Positions 1 to 6,612 of a stretch of DNA of 9,866 bases are shown piece by piece. This stretch comes from a bacterium (GTDB lineage Bacteria; BMS3Abin14). A program made the position numbers and the translations under genes. The notes below the pieces were generated by a model. The model ran no database searches. It was not told the DNA's origin and saw only the letters and a list, made by a program, of their open reading frames with translations. Numbering within the stretch: position 1 is the stretch's first letter; every line of letters starts with the position of its first letter. The stretch spans positions 1-9,866 of the forward strand of contig JARGFV010000094.1 in the NCBI GenBank assembly GCA_029210545.1, given 5' to 3'.

Positions 1-112
1 TAGTGCCATTCCCATTTATCTTTAATTGCCACACAGTTAGCTGACATCTCATTTGCATCATGAATAATGCGGGCTAGATACGTGGCTACTTTGATACTTA
101 GGTACGTAGTTA

Positions 113-152
113 CCTCGACACCTCGACACCTCGACACCCCGATACTCCGATA
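113..152. repeat. Octamer tandem array (5 x 8 bp)
   Basis: Five head-to-tail 8-bp units: CCTCGACA three times exactly, then CCCCGATA and CTCCGATA. The period is exactly 8 and the drift is mostly C/T. The array abuts the terminator at 155-191. A second array with the same unit style (1283-1314) abuts the tRNA terminator in the same way. The function is unknown. Confidence 0.85.
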
Positions 153-154
153 CG

Positions 155-191
155 AAAAAGCCCTCGGGAGAAAGTTCTCCGAGGGCTTTTT
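155..191 (-). terminator. Rho-independent terminator of the SEC-C gene
   Basis: The core stem AAAAAGCCCTCGG pairs with CCGAGGGCTTTTT, with a bulged G and an AGAA/TTCT extension near the loop. Read on the minus strand it ends in a T run, and the plus-strand reading also ends in T5, so it could work both ways. It begins about 35 bp after the SEC-C stop codon. A second GC-rich hairpin (197-215, GGCCGGGAG/CTCCCGGCC) lies between the stop and the terminator. Confidence 0.85.
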
Positions 192-225
192 CCCGCGGCC
201 GGGAGACTCCCGGCCAGCGCTATCC

Positions 226-396
226 TCACGAGTACCGCCGGCAGGCCGCTGCCTCCCTGCGCTCTTTCATCAGGTCCTTTTCCATGTGACAGCGCTTGTA
301 CTTCTCTCCGCTGCCGCACCAGCACTCTTCGTTCCGGGTGAGTTCCGCTTCCGAAGGCCGCACGGGCGTACCAAGCAGTTTTTTCAGTATGTTCAT
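226..396 (-). CDS. Small SEC-C zinc-motif protein (56 aa)
   Basis: The start is ATG at 396, preceded by GGAG seven bases upstream, and the stop is TGA at 226-228. The product is 56 residues. Residues 25-37 read CWCGSGEKYKRCH, the SEC-C signature C-x-C-x8-C-H (Cys25, Cys27, Cys36, His37), a zinc-binding module also found at the C-terminus of SecA and in many small stand-alone proteins. The N-terminal segment (MNILKKLLGTPVRPSEAELT) is short and basic, and the C-terminus is rich in Lys, Arg and Glu. It resembles the short bacterial SEC-C proteins of unknown function rather than a piece of SecA, because it has its own SD, a promoter at 473-501 and a terminator at 155-191. The SEC-C identification is secure. 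The cellular role (zinc binding, ribosome or Sec association) is unknown. Confidence 0.85.
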   Translation of the reverse strand: MNILKKLLGTPVRPSEAELTRNEECWCGSGEKYKRCHMEKDLMKERREAAACRRYS

Positions 397-472
397 AGTA
401 ACACTCCGGTCTTGTCTCAGCGATCAACTCTCCGCCGACGGCTGGCTATTGCATTAATATTTTATAATATCC

Positions 473-501
473 TAAATACAGGGTTTGGCCGCTAGTGTCA
501 A
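473..501 (-). promoter_or_regulatory. Sigma-70 promoter of the SEC-C gene
   Basis: On the minus strand a perfect -35 box TTGACA (496-501) is followed by a 17-nt spacer and TATTTA (473-478) as the -10 box. Transcription would start near 466, giving a 5' leader of about 70 nt before the SEC-C ATG at 396. The leader starts in an AT-rich stretch. No other gene lies between. Confidence 0.7.
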
Positions 502-509
502 GGTGAAAA

Positions 510-543
510 GTTTACTGTTTATAGTTGTCGGTTAACAGTAAAC
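510..543. repeat. Inverted repeat, 10-bp arms
   Basis: GTTTACTGTT (510-519) is the exact reverse complement of AACAGTAAAC (534-543), with a 14-nt loop. It lies between the SEC-C promoter and repeat copy A. It could be an operator just upstream of the -35 box (496-501), or part of the hairpin-rich spacer. No factor is recognisable. Confidence 0.6.
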
Positions 544-565
544 AGTCCGGATTTTGCGGTTGGAC

Positions 566-853
566 TTTGATAGGGTCGCAAAAAGTCTTATCCGGGACTT
601 TTCCTGGCTCATTAATGTCCTGGGGAAAGGGAAAAACGTGGTTTTCCCTTCCCTCACGGAGGCTGCTGTAATATCGCCAAAGCCCGGGCAGGACTTTGGC
701 TCAACGGGAACCGAAAAGCGTGGTTTTCGGTTCCCTCACGGATCGAACACACAGCCATTGGCACTCGATCCGGGCGCCCTTCCCAGGCGCGGCGGGTCAT
801 TGATTTGGGCACCCCGCGCGGGGCGCGTTGATGACTTTTTGCGAAGTCATCAA
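566..853 (-). repeat. Multi-hairpin modular repeat element, copy A
   Basis: A non-coding element of about 288 bp. The ends form an imperfect terminal inverted repeat: read inward, both carry TTGAT, four variable bases, then TCGCAAAAAGTC (566-587 and 833-853). Inside are consecutive hairpins: 623-653 (GGGAA...TTCCC type with a purine stem), 676-700 (GCCAAAG...CTTTGGC), 706-735 (GGGAACCGAAAA with TTTTCGGTTCCC, perfect 12 bp), 739-772 (CGGATCGA/TCGATCCG), a GC-rich hairpin near 774-790, one near 810-826, and the terminal 827-854 hairpin (GTTGATGACTT/AAGTCATCAAC). The whole order is matched by copy B at 8817-9103 in the opposite orientation. There is no credible ORF. It resembles a MITE-like or REP-like dispersed element, but the family is not recognised. 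Confidence 0.8.
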
Positions 854-870
854 CTTTGGGCTATGCCATT

Positions 871-905
871 CCCCATCGCCCACAGCCTATTGCCTATCGC
901 CTGCT
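871..905. repeat. Heptamer tandem array (5 x 7 bp)
   Basis: Five 7-bp units in strict register: CCCCATC, GCCCACA, GCCTATT, GCCTATC, GCCTGCT. The array sits between repeat copy A and the stop codon of the truncated PIN-domain gene. The style matches the octamer arrays elsewhere in the window. Confidence 0.75.
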
Positions 906-913
906 CTTATCCC

Positions 914-1150
914 CTACTCGCCCGCAAACGGAGTCTCAATTGACACTCCGTCGATGGTCTCGCCGTGGCTCAGATCCTCCGTCAGGATCATTGCGGCCCC
1001 CGCCCGGCGCGCGGCGGCCACGATAAGCGCGTCCCGGAAGGACAACTTATGGCGCTCCTCTAATTCCGAAGCGCGAACGATCATATCCACATCCGGTTCA
1101 ACAACTTGCCAGACCGAGTACTGTCTAACGATATCCCTTGCGGAGACAGC
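914..1150 (-). pseudogene. Truncated PIN-domain (VapC-like) toxin remnant
   Basis: About 78 in-frame codons on the minus strand end at TAG (914-916). The translation contains VSARDIVRQYSVWQVVEPDV, then SFRDALIVAAARRAGA and ILTEDLSHGETIDGV, then ETPF. This is the C-terminal half of a VapC-type PIN ribonuclease: the helix with the conserved Asp in SFRDA and the TEDL Asp strand are intact. Immediately upstream in the same frame are TAA and TAG codons (1154-1159), so the N-terminal 50-60 residues, with the first catalytic Asp and any start codon, are gone. No VapB-like antitoxin is visible. The family call is strong. Loss of function is inferred from the missing half. Confidence 0.8.
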
Positions 1151-1222
1151 TTTTTACTATGGCTTTTTTTCCCTCTCCTGGTCCTTTCCATCGCCAAAAA
1201 TAAAACGGCCAGGGTGAATACA

Positions 1223-1254
1223 GGTGTCGGTGTGTCAGTGTAATGTAGTGTCGG
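1223..1254. repeat. Octamer array (4 x 8 bp)
   Basis: Units GGTGTCGG, TGTGTCAG, TGTAATGT and AGTGTCGG are in exact 8-bp register. The complement (CCGACAC) resembles the unit of the array at 113-152, so this copy is inverted relative to it. Confidence 0.6.
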
Positions 1255-1282
1255 AGGAAGGCCCCTTGCCTTTGTTGAATTT

Positions 1283-1314
1283 ACCCCGATACCCCCATAC
1301 CCCGTTACTCCGAT
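1283..1314. repeat. Octamer array (4 x 8 bp)
   Basis: Units ACCCCGAT, ACCCCCAT, ACCCCGTT and ACTCCGAT are in exact 8-bp register. The array ends 5 bp before the terminator at 1320-1352, the same arrangement as 113-152 with 155-191. Confidence 0.75.
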
Positions 1315-1319
1315 ACTTA

Positions 1320-1352
1320 AAAGGCCCCGGAGAGTGACTCTCCGGGGCCTTT
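1320..1352 (-). terminator. Terminator of the tRNA-Lys/tRNA-Glu transcript
   Basis: A perfect 15-bp stem, AAAGGCCCCGGAGAG with CTCTCCGGGGCCTTT, has a 3-nt loop and lies 5 nt after the encoded CCA of tRNA-Glu on the minus strand. The T stretch is short (TTTT), but stem strength and position support termination. It is symmetrical and could also work on the plus strand. Confidence 0.8.
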
Positions 1353-1357
1353 GTATT

Positions 1358-1435
<78 letters not shown>

Positions 1436-1557
1436 ATAAATTTTACTGCGTAAAATTTATCTGAGTTTTCCTTACGGAAAACAAGAACTATGAGAAGGAA
1501 CAACTTCCACTTCTGGTATTGATATTTCATCTTTATTTTTCTGAAAGAAAAATAAAG
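1436..1557 (-). other. tRNA-Lys/tRNA-Glu spacer with three hairpins
   Basis: This 122-bp spacer holds three perfect short hairpins. ATAAATTTTAC/GTAAAATTTAT (1436-1460, 11 bp, loop TGC) touches the 5' end of tRNA-Glu. GTTTTCC/GGAAAAC (1465-1482) has a 4-nt loop. CTTTATTTTTCT/AGAAAAATAAAG (1531-1557, 12 bp, 3-nt loop) touches the CCA of tRNA-Lys. No reading frame here is credible. The hairpins may guide processing of the dimeric precursor. That role is inferred. Confidence 0.8.
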
Positions 1558-1634
1558 TGGTGAGCCCGGAAGGATTCGAACCTTCGGCCATCGGATTAAA
1601 AGTCCGGTGCTCTACCTGACTGAGCTACGGGCTC
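1558..1634 (-). tRNA. tRNA-Lys (anticodon TTT)
   Basis: The minus strand reads GAGCCCGTAGCTCAG at the 5' end and CGGGCTC, discriminator A and encoded CCA (1558-1560) at the 3' end, giving a perfect acceptor stem. The anticodon loop is CTTTTAA with TTT at 1598-1600. The T arm is GAAGG/CCTTC around TTCGAAT. The anticodon stem (CCGGA/TCCGA) has a C-A mismatch at its outer pair, 27-43, which is tolerable but uncommon. The body is 74 nt plus CCA. It is first in the two-tRNA transcript, directly behind a strong promoter. Confidence 0.95.
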
Positions 1635-1645
1635 TAAAGCGGTTC

Positions 1646-1674
1646 TTTCTAATAGACTTTGGCCATGTTGTCAA
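1646..1674 (-). promoter_or_regulatory. Sigma-70 promoter of the tRNA operon
   Basis: On the minus strand, TTGACA (1669-1674) is separated by 17 nt from TAGAAA (1646-1651). Transcription would start near 1639, only a few bases before the tRNA-Lys 5' end at 1634. A perfect -35 box with ideal spacing and a very short leader is typical of stable-RNA promoters. Confidence 0.75.
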
Positions 1675-1760
1675 GGTTGCAAAGTGACAGAGAGGAACCC
1701 CCGAGGCAGGAACCCCGAGACGCGGCGACGCCGCGAAGGGGTGACGCGGAGCAGATCATT

Positions 1761-1792
1761 CCCCGTGTCTCCGTGTCGCCGCATCCCCGTGT
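1761..1792. repeat. Octamer array (4 x 8 bp)
   Basis: Units CCCCGTGT, CTCCGTGT, CGCCGCAT and CCCCGTGT are in exact 8-bp register, in the spacer between purA and the tRNA promoter. A GC hairpin (CGCGGCG/CGCCGCG, 1721-1735) and a direct repeat of GGAACCCC (near 1694 and 1709) lie beside it. No purA terminator with a T tract is evident here. Confidence 0.75.
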
Positions 1793-1813
1793 CAAACGGT
1801 TTTCCCCGATTTC

Positions 1814-3154
<1,341 letters not shown>

Positions 3155-3178
3155 TCAGCAAAAAGCTGATAAGTGGCC

Positions 3179-4429
3179 CTAAAGATCGACTGGATCAAAT
3201 GGTTCTTTTTCCCCTGTGTCTGGGTTGTACAATGTCATCCCGGCGCCTTCCTCCATAACCAGCACCTTCCCGATGCGGTGGGCGCTTATGTACGCCCCCA
3301 GGTCCCGGTCCGGGATATCCCTGATGAGGCAGAGCACCTTTTTCCCCTTGTCCCTCAGCGCTACCGACATGCGGAGCCCGCCGGCCCGGTCACCGGTGCG
3401 GTTCACGAGCAGGTAATCGATGGCCGGGTCACCGGTTCCCGACAGGGCCGTGACCTCCACCGCCTCCAGGATGTCCACGCCGAACCCGGTGGCAGGCGCC
3501 GGACGCCCGTACTTTTCCACAAGGCCGTCGTACCGCCCGCCCCTCAGCACAGCCCTCCCCGATCCGGCCACGTACCCTGTAAACACAGCCCCCGTGTGAT
3601 AGCGGAAGGTGGCCAGATCACCCAGGTCCACCGTGATCTGTTCCTCCCCGACGCCGTAAATGCGCGCCAGATCGAGGATCTCATCGAGGTTCTCGATGGC
3701 TCCCCGGCATACATCGTTGGGGGCGAGGTCCCGGGCGCGGTCCAGGACTTCCCGGGTGCCGGAAAGTTCAACGAGGGCGAGCACAGCGTCGGCGACCCTG
3801 CCGTCTACTCTCTCCCTGTCCAGGAGGATCTCCATTTCGCCGCGATCCTTGCGGCAGGCGGCGGTCACCACCGCGTCCTCGGTCCCGGTTGAAAATGCCG
3901 CCTCTTTAAACAGGCCTCTCGCGTACTGGACCTGGCCCACGCTCATGCGGATCCCTGTCATCCCGAGTCCCGCCAGGGCTTCGGCGCCGACCGCAAGAAC
4001 CTCGGCATCGGCCTGGGGATCGTCCACGCCGACCAGCTCCACACCGGCGTGGATGAGCTCCCTCCGGGGGTGGTTGGGGTCGTCAGCGTGGCGGTACACG
4101 TCCGCCACGTAGCACAGGCGCAGGGGCAGCGGGATACCGGACATGGCCATGGAGACCATCCGCGCAACCTGGGGTGTCACGTCGGAGCGAAGGACCATCA
4201 GTTTCCCGGTCGCGCGGTCCACCAGCTTGAACGCCATATCCAGTTCATCGTCGCCGAGTCCCCGGGACATGGTATCCAGATATTCGATGGCAGGCGTCCG
4301 GATCTCCCGGTAACCCCACCGGGTAAAAACAGCGAGGAGGGTCTCCTCGACACGCCTTATGAAGGCGGTCTTGTCCGGTGTCATCTCGAAAACGCCGGCC
4401 GGCAGCAGACCGATATTGTTTGATCTCAT
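3179..4429 (-). CDS. hisZ: ATP phosphoribosyltransferase regulatory subunit HisZ
   Basis: HisZ is a catalytically silent histidyl-tRNA-synthetase paralogue that pairs with short-form HisG to build the hetero-octameric ATP phosphoribosyltransferase and confer histidine feedback. From ATG at 4429 it is 416 residues. It starts with the expected LLPAGVFEMTPDK. Class II synthetase features follow: RSDVTPQVAR at 81, RLCYVADVYRH at 104, ELIHAGVELVG at 124, YHTGAVFTGY at 277, GGRYDGLVEKYG at 297 and GFGVDI at 315. The HisRS-type tRNA recognition residues and a full anticodon-binding domain are not evident, which favours HisZ over HisS. A GTG at 4483 in the same frame would add 18 residues but has no SD and no family support. 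The chosen ATG has only a weak SD. The stop is TAG at 3179-3181. Confidence 0.9.
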   Translation of the reverse strand: MRSNNIGLLPAGVFEMTPDKTAFIRRVEETLLAVFTRWGYREIRTPAIEYLDTMSRGLGDDELDMAFKLVDRATGKLMVLRSDVTPQVARMVSMAMSGIPLPLRLCYVADVYRHADDPNHPRRELIHAGVELVGVDDPQADAEVLAVGAEALAGLGMTGIRMSVGQVQYARGLFKEAAFSTGTEDAVVTAACRKDRGEMEILLDRERVDGRVADAVLALVELSGTREVLDRARDLAPNDVCRGAIENLDEILDLARIYGVGEEQITVDLGDLATFRYHTGAVFTGYVAGSGRAVLRGGRYDGLVEKYGRPAPATGFGVDILEAVEVTALSGTGDPAIDYLLVNRTGDRAGGLRMSVALRDKGKKVLCLIRDIPDRDLGAYISAHRIGKVLVMEEGAGMTLYNPDTGEKEPFDPVDL

Positions 4430-4511
4430 TTTTTCAGTATACCTGTTTCCAGACGCAACCCTGCGCAGGCCGCGAGTATCCACCGGACTGCACCAATAAG
4501 AACGGCAAAAG

Positions 4512-4558
4512 CCTTAACACAGCGTTATGCAGAGGCGGCCCTCTGTGTTAAGGTTTTT
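4512..4558. terminator. Terminator-like inverted repeat between serA and hisZ
   Basis: CCTTAACACAG (4512-4522) pairs with CTGTGTTAAGG (4543-4553), and an inner CAGAG/CTCTG shortens the 20-nt loop. On the plus strand it is followed by TTTTT. On the minus strand it is followed by CTTTTG. It would separate the serA transcript from hisZ. It is about 350 nt beyond the serA stop, so read-through RNA would be long. Confidence 0.5.
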
Positions 4559-4689
4559 GGCTCATCCGGGAAATGAATACACTCAAGCGAAACCATACAT
4601 CTCACAACTGATTGCTGCCTCCCCAAAATCCAAAGAGCTAAATCCTTTTTCACCACCCGTTCGTCACGGTAAGGATGTGACTCACTAGA

Positions 4690-4802
4690 GACACGGAGGA
4701 CACAGAGGAAATCAAAAGAGCTTAAGCTTTTCCCTTCACCTAAGCTGGTCGAGACTTCCCCCAGGTTGTCCGCCTTTCTCCGTGAACTCCGTGACTCCGT
4801 GG
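4690..4802. repeat. Inverted CACGGAG-type short repeats
   Basis: On the left, GACACGGAG and GACACAGAG sit in tandem (4690-4707). On the right, CTCCGTGAA, CTCCGTGA and CTCCGTGG (4778-4802) are the reverse-complement motif. Flanking TTCACCAC (about 4660) and GTGGTGAA (4799-4806) are also inverted, so the whole is a degenerate palindromic block. Similar strings recur at 1761-1792 and 9281-9306. The function is unknown. Confidence 0.6.
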
Positions 4803-4883
4803 TGAATCAGCTTTGTGAATTTGGAGTGGCAACACCCAGGTGCGCATTAACCGGAAGACCCAAGTTTATATATACCTTGGAGC

Positions 4884-4911
4884 CTGTGAGGTCTTTCCGG
4901 CAGGCTCACAG
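4884..4911 (-). terminator. Possible 3' hairpin of serA
   Basis: CTGTGAG (4884-4890) pairs with CTCACAG (4905-4911), immediately after the serA TAG. A competing pair GAGCCTG (4880-4886)/CAGGCTC (4901-4907) uses overlapping bases, so only one fold can form at a time. No T tract follows, so this is a 3' stabilising hairpin or weak terminator at best. Confidence 0.35.
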
Positions 4912-6498
4912 CTAGAACTTGACCTTCGTGACCTTCTTGATGTGGGGCAGCTTGGCCAGTTCGGCGAGGACCTCCTCGCCGGGATCGGCGTCGACCTGGA
5001 GGAAAGAAAGCGCCCGGCCTCCCGGCTTGTCCCGTCCTATCCGCATGCTGGCGATATTGACACCGTGTGTGCCCAGAGTGCCGCCCAGGTTGCCGATGAC
5101 ACCGGGCCGGTCCTCGTTGGAAATCACGAGCACGATGCCCTCCGGGATCGCTTCCATGGAAAAACCGCCGAGACGGATGATCCTCGGCTGGCGTCCCTCG
5201 AAGATGAAACCGGCAGCGGCCATCTCCTCGCCGTTGGCCGCCAGGGTAACCTCGATGAGGTTGCTGTAATCCTCATCCTTGGAACTCTTGACTTCGTTGA
5301 ACTTGAGGCCCCTGTCCTGTGCCAGCACGGACGCGTTGACGAAGTTCACCGCACCCACGCCCAGGATAGGCTCCATGACCCCTTTCAGGACACTGATGGT
5401 CATGGACTCGAGGGGAAGTTCCTGAACGGAGCCGGCGTAACGGACCTGGACCGTTTTGGGAGCGAATCCCGCCAGCTGCGAAGTCAGGGACCCCAGTTTT
5501 TCGGCCAGCTCCAGGTAGGGGCGGACCTTGGGCAGGATCTCACTGCTCACCGACGGAACATTGACGGCGTTGGCGATGGTCCCGTTGACGAGGTAATCGG
5601 CGATCTGGTGGGCCACGGCGATGGCAACGTTCTCCTGTGCCTCGTTGGTGGACGCTCCGAGGTGGGGCGTGAGGACGACGTTGTCCAGGCCCCTGAGCGG
5701 GTTGCCCTCTTCCATGGGTTCGGACGCGAAGACGTCGAAGGCCGCCCCGGCCACAAGACCTTTTGTGAGGGCCTCGGCCATGTCGGCCTCGTTGACGATG
5801 CCGCCCCGCGCGCAGTTGATGATCCGCACCTCCGGCTTCATCTTCTTGAACGCTTCCATGTTCAGGAGGTTCTTTGTCTCCTCCGTCTTGGGAACGTGGA
5901 TACTGATGAAATCAGCACGCTTGTAGAGGTCCTCCAGCTCCACCAGTTCGACACCGAGCCTGGAGGCGGCCGTTTCACTCATGTAGGGGTCGTGCGCGAT
6001 GACGGTCATCTTCAGCCCCTGGGCCCGGTCGGCCACGATGGAGCCGATGTTCCCGATGCCCACGATACCCAGTGTCTTGTGGAAGAGCTCGACTCCCATG
6101 TAAAGTTTCTTGTCCCAGCGTCCCGCCTTCATGCCGGCATCGGCCTGGGGGATCTTCCGGGCCAGGGCGCACATCATGGAGATGGCGTGCTCGGCTGTGG
6201 TCACGGTGTTGCCGCCCGGGGTGTTCATGACCACGACACCCCTTTTGGTCGCCTCGGGGATGTCGACATTATCCACACCGATACCCGCCCGGCCGACGAC
6301 CTTGAGCCTTGAGGCGGCTCCGAGGATCTCGGCGGTGACCTTGGTGGCGCTGCGTATGGCCAGGCCGTCATATTCCCCGATGATCTTCTTGAGCTCTTCA
6401 GGGGAAAGGCCGGTCTTGACATCCACCGACAGGCCCGGGGCGCGTTTCAGGATCTCCACACCTGCTTCTGAAAGCTTGTCGCTGACGAGTACTTTCAT
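4912..6498 (-). CDS. serA: D-3-phosphoglycerate dehydrogenase SerA
   Basis: Oxidises 3-phosphoglycerate to 3-phosphohydroxypyruvate with NAD, the entry to the phosphorylated serine pathway, in the cytoplasm. It has 528 residues, the long (type I) form. The substrate/nucleotide-binding pair occupies about 1-310, with NAD motif GIGNIG at 147-152, Arg231 in NCARGG, Glu260 in ASEP and His279 in TPHLGAST completing the catalytic set. An intervening (ASB) domain spans about 315-450. A C-terminal ACT domain (455-528, with NEDRPGVIGNLG) is the likely serine-feedback site. ATG at 6498 follows GGAGGG. An upstream in-frame ATG at 6516 would add only six residues before the conserved MKVLVSD start. It lies 113 bp after the aminotransferase and is probably in its transcript. 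Confidence 0.97.
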   Translation of the reverse strand: MKVLVSDKLSEAGVEILKRAPGLSVDVKTGLSPEELKKIIGEYDGLAIRSATKVTAEILGAASRLKVVGRAGIGVDNVDIPEATKRGVVVMNTPGGNTVTTAEHAISMMCALARKIPQADAGMKAGRWDKKLYMGVELFHKTLGIVGIGNIGSIVADRAQGLKMTVIAHDPYMSETAASRLGVELVELEDLYKRADFISIHVPKTEETKNLLNMEAFKKMKPEVRIINCARGGIVNEADMAEALTKGLVAGAAFDVFASEPMEEGNPLRGLDNVVLTPHLGASTNEAQENVAIAVAHQIADYLVNGTIANAVNVPSVSSEILPKVRPYLELAEKLGSLTSQLAGFAPKTVQVRYAGSVQELPLESMTISVLKGVMEPILGVGAVNFVNASVLAQDRGLKFNEVKSSKDEDYSNLIEVTLAANGEEMAAAGFIFEGRQPRIIRLGGFSMEAIPEGIVLVISNEDRPGVIGNLGGTLGTHGVNIASMRIGRDKPGGRALSFLQVDADPGEEVLAELAKLPHIKKVTKVKF

Positions 6499-6575
6499 AT
6501 ATCCCTCCAGACACAAAACGCCGACATGATGTTGGTCCGAGTTTTGCGCGTTAAAGTTCCTTTTCGATCGATCCA

Positions 6576-6612
6576 GTGTTTAAACACAATGAATTTCACT
6601 GAAATTCATTGT
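6576..6612. repeat. Palindrome plus perfect hairpin after the aminotransferase
   Basis: GTGTTTAAACAC (6576-6587) is a perfect 12-bp palindrome. It overlaps ACAATGAATTTC (6586-6597), which pairs with GAAATTCATTGT (6601-6612), 12 bp with loop ACT. The hairpin runs into the stop codon of the aminotransferase. It could set the mRNA 3' boundary before serA. There is no T tract, so termination is not indicated. Confidence 0.7.

Larger units (their letters stand above)
4430..4911. other. 482-bp serA-hisZ spacer without a gene
   Basis: No convincing coding region is present. From the serA side it holds a hairpin after the serA stop (4884-4911), CACGGAG-type repeats in inverted arrangement (4690-4802), an imperfect terminator-like inverted repeat (4512-4558) and a short stretch before the hisZ ATG. 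No hisZ promoter with both boxes is clear. A TATACT at about 4431-4436 sits too close to the ATG unless the mRNA is nearly leaderless. Confidence 0.6.

Noticed and set aside
1-61. Short minus-strand frame running off the left edge (MMQMRCQLTVWQ...)
   Set aside because: Too short to identify, no SD, and several frames are open. It could be a gene start or a mobile-element end, but nothing supports either.
113-152. Possible CRISPR-like array
   Set aside because: Units are 8 bp and contiguous with no spacers, so it is a tandem repeat, not CRISPR.
554-943. 129-residue plus-strand frame over repeat copy A
   Set aside because: It encodes through consecutive hairpins and is not matched by an open frame at the same place in copy B. 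Stem conservation, not codons, explains the sequence.
4429-4483. GTG at 4483 as the hisZ start
   Set aside because: It adds 18 residues without family similarity and has no SD. The ATG at 4429 precedes the conserved N-terminus.
4840-6312. 490-residue open frame on the plus strand opposite serA
   Set aside because: It is the antisense shadow of serA in GC-rich DNA: its composition (Asp, Gly, Leu, His, Val rich) mirrors the codons of the real gene, and there is no SD or motif.
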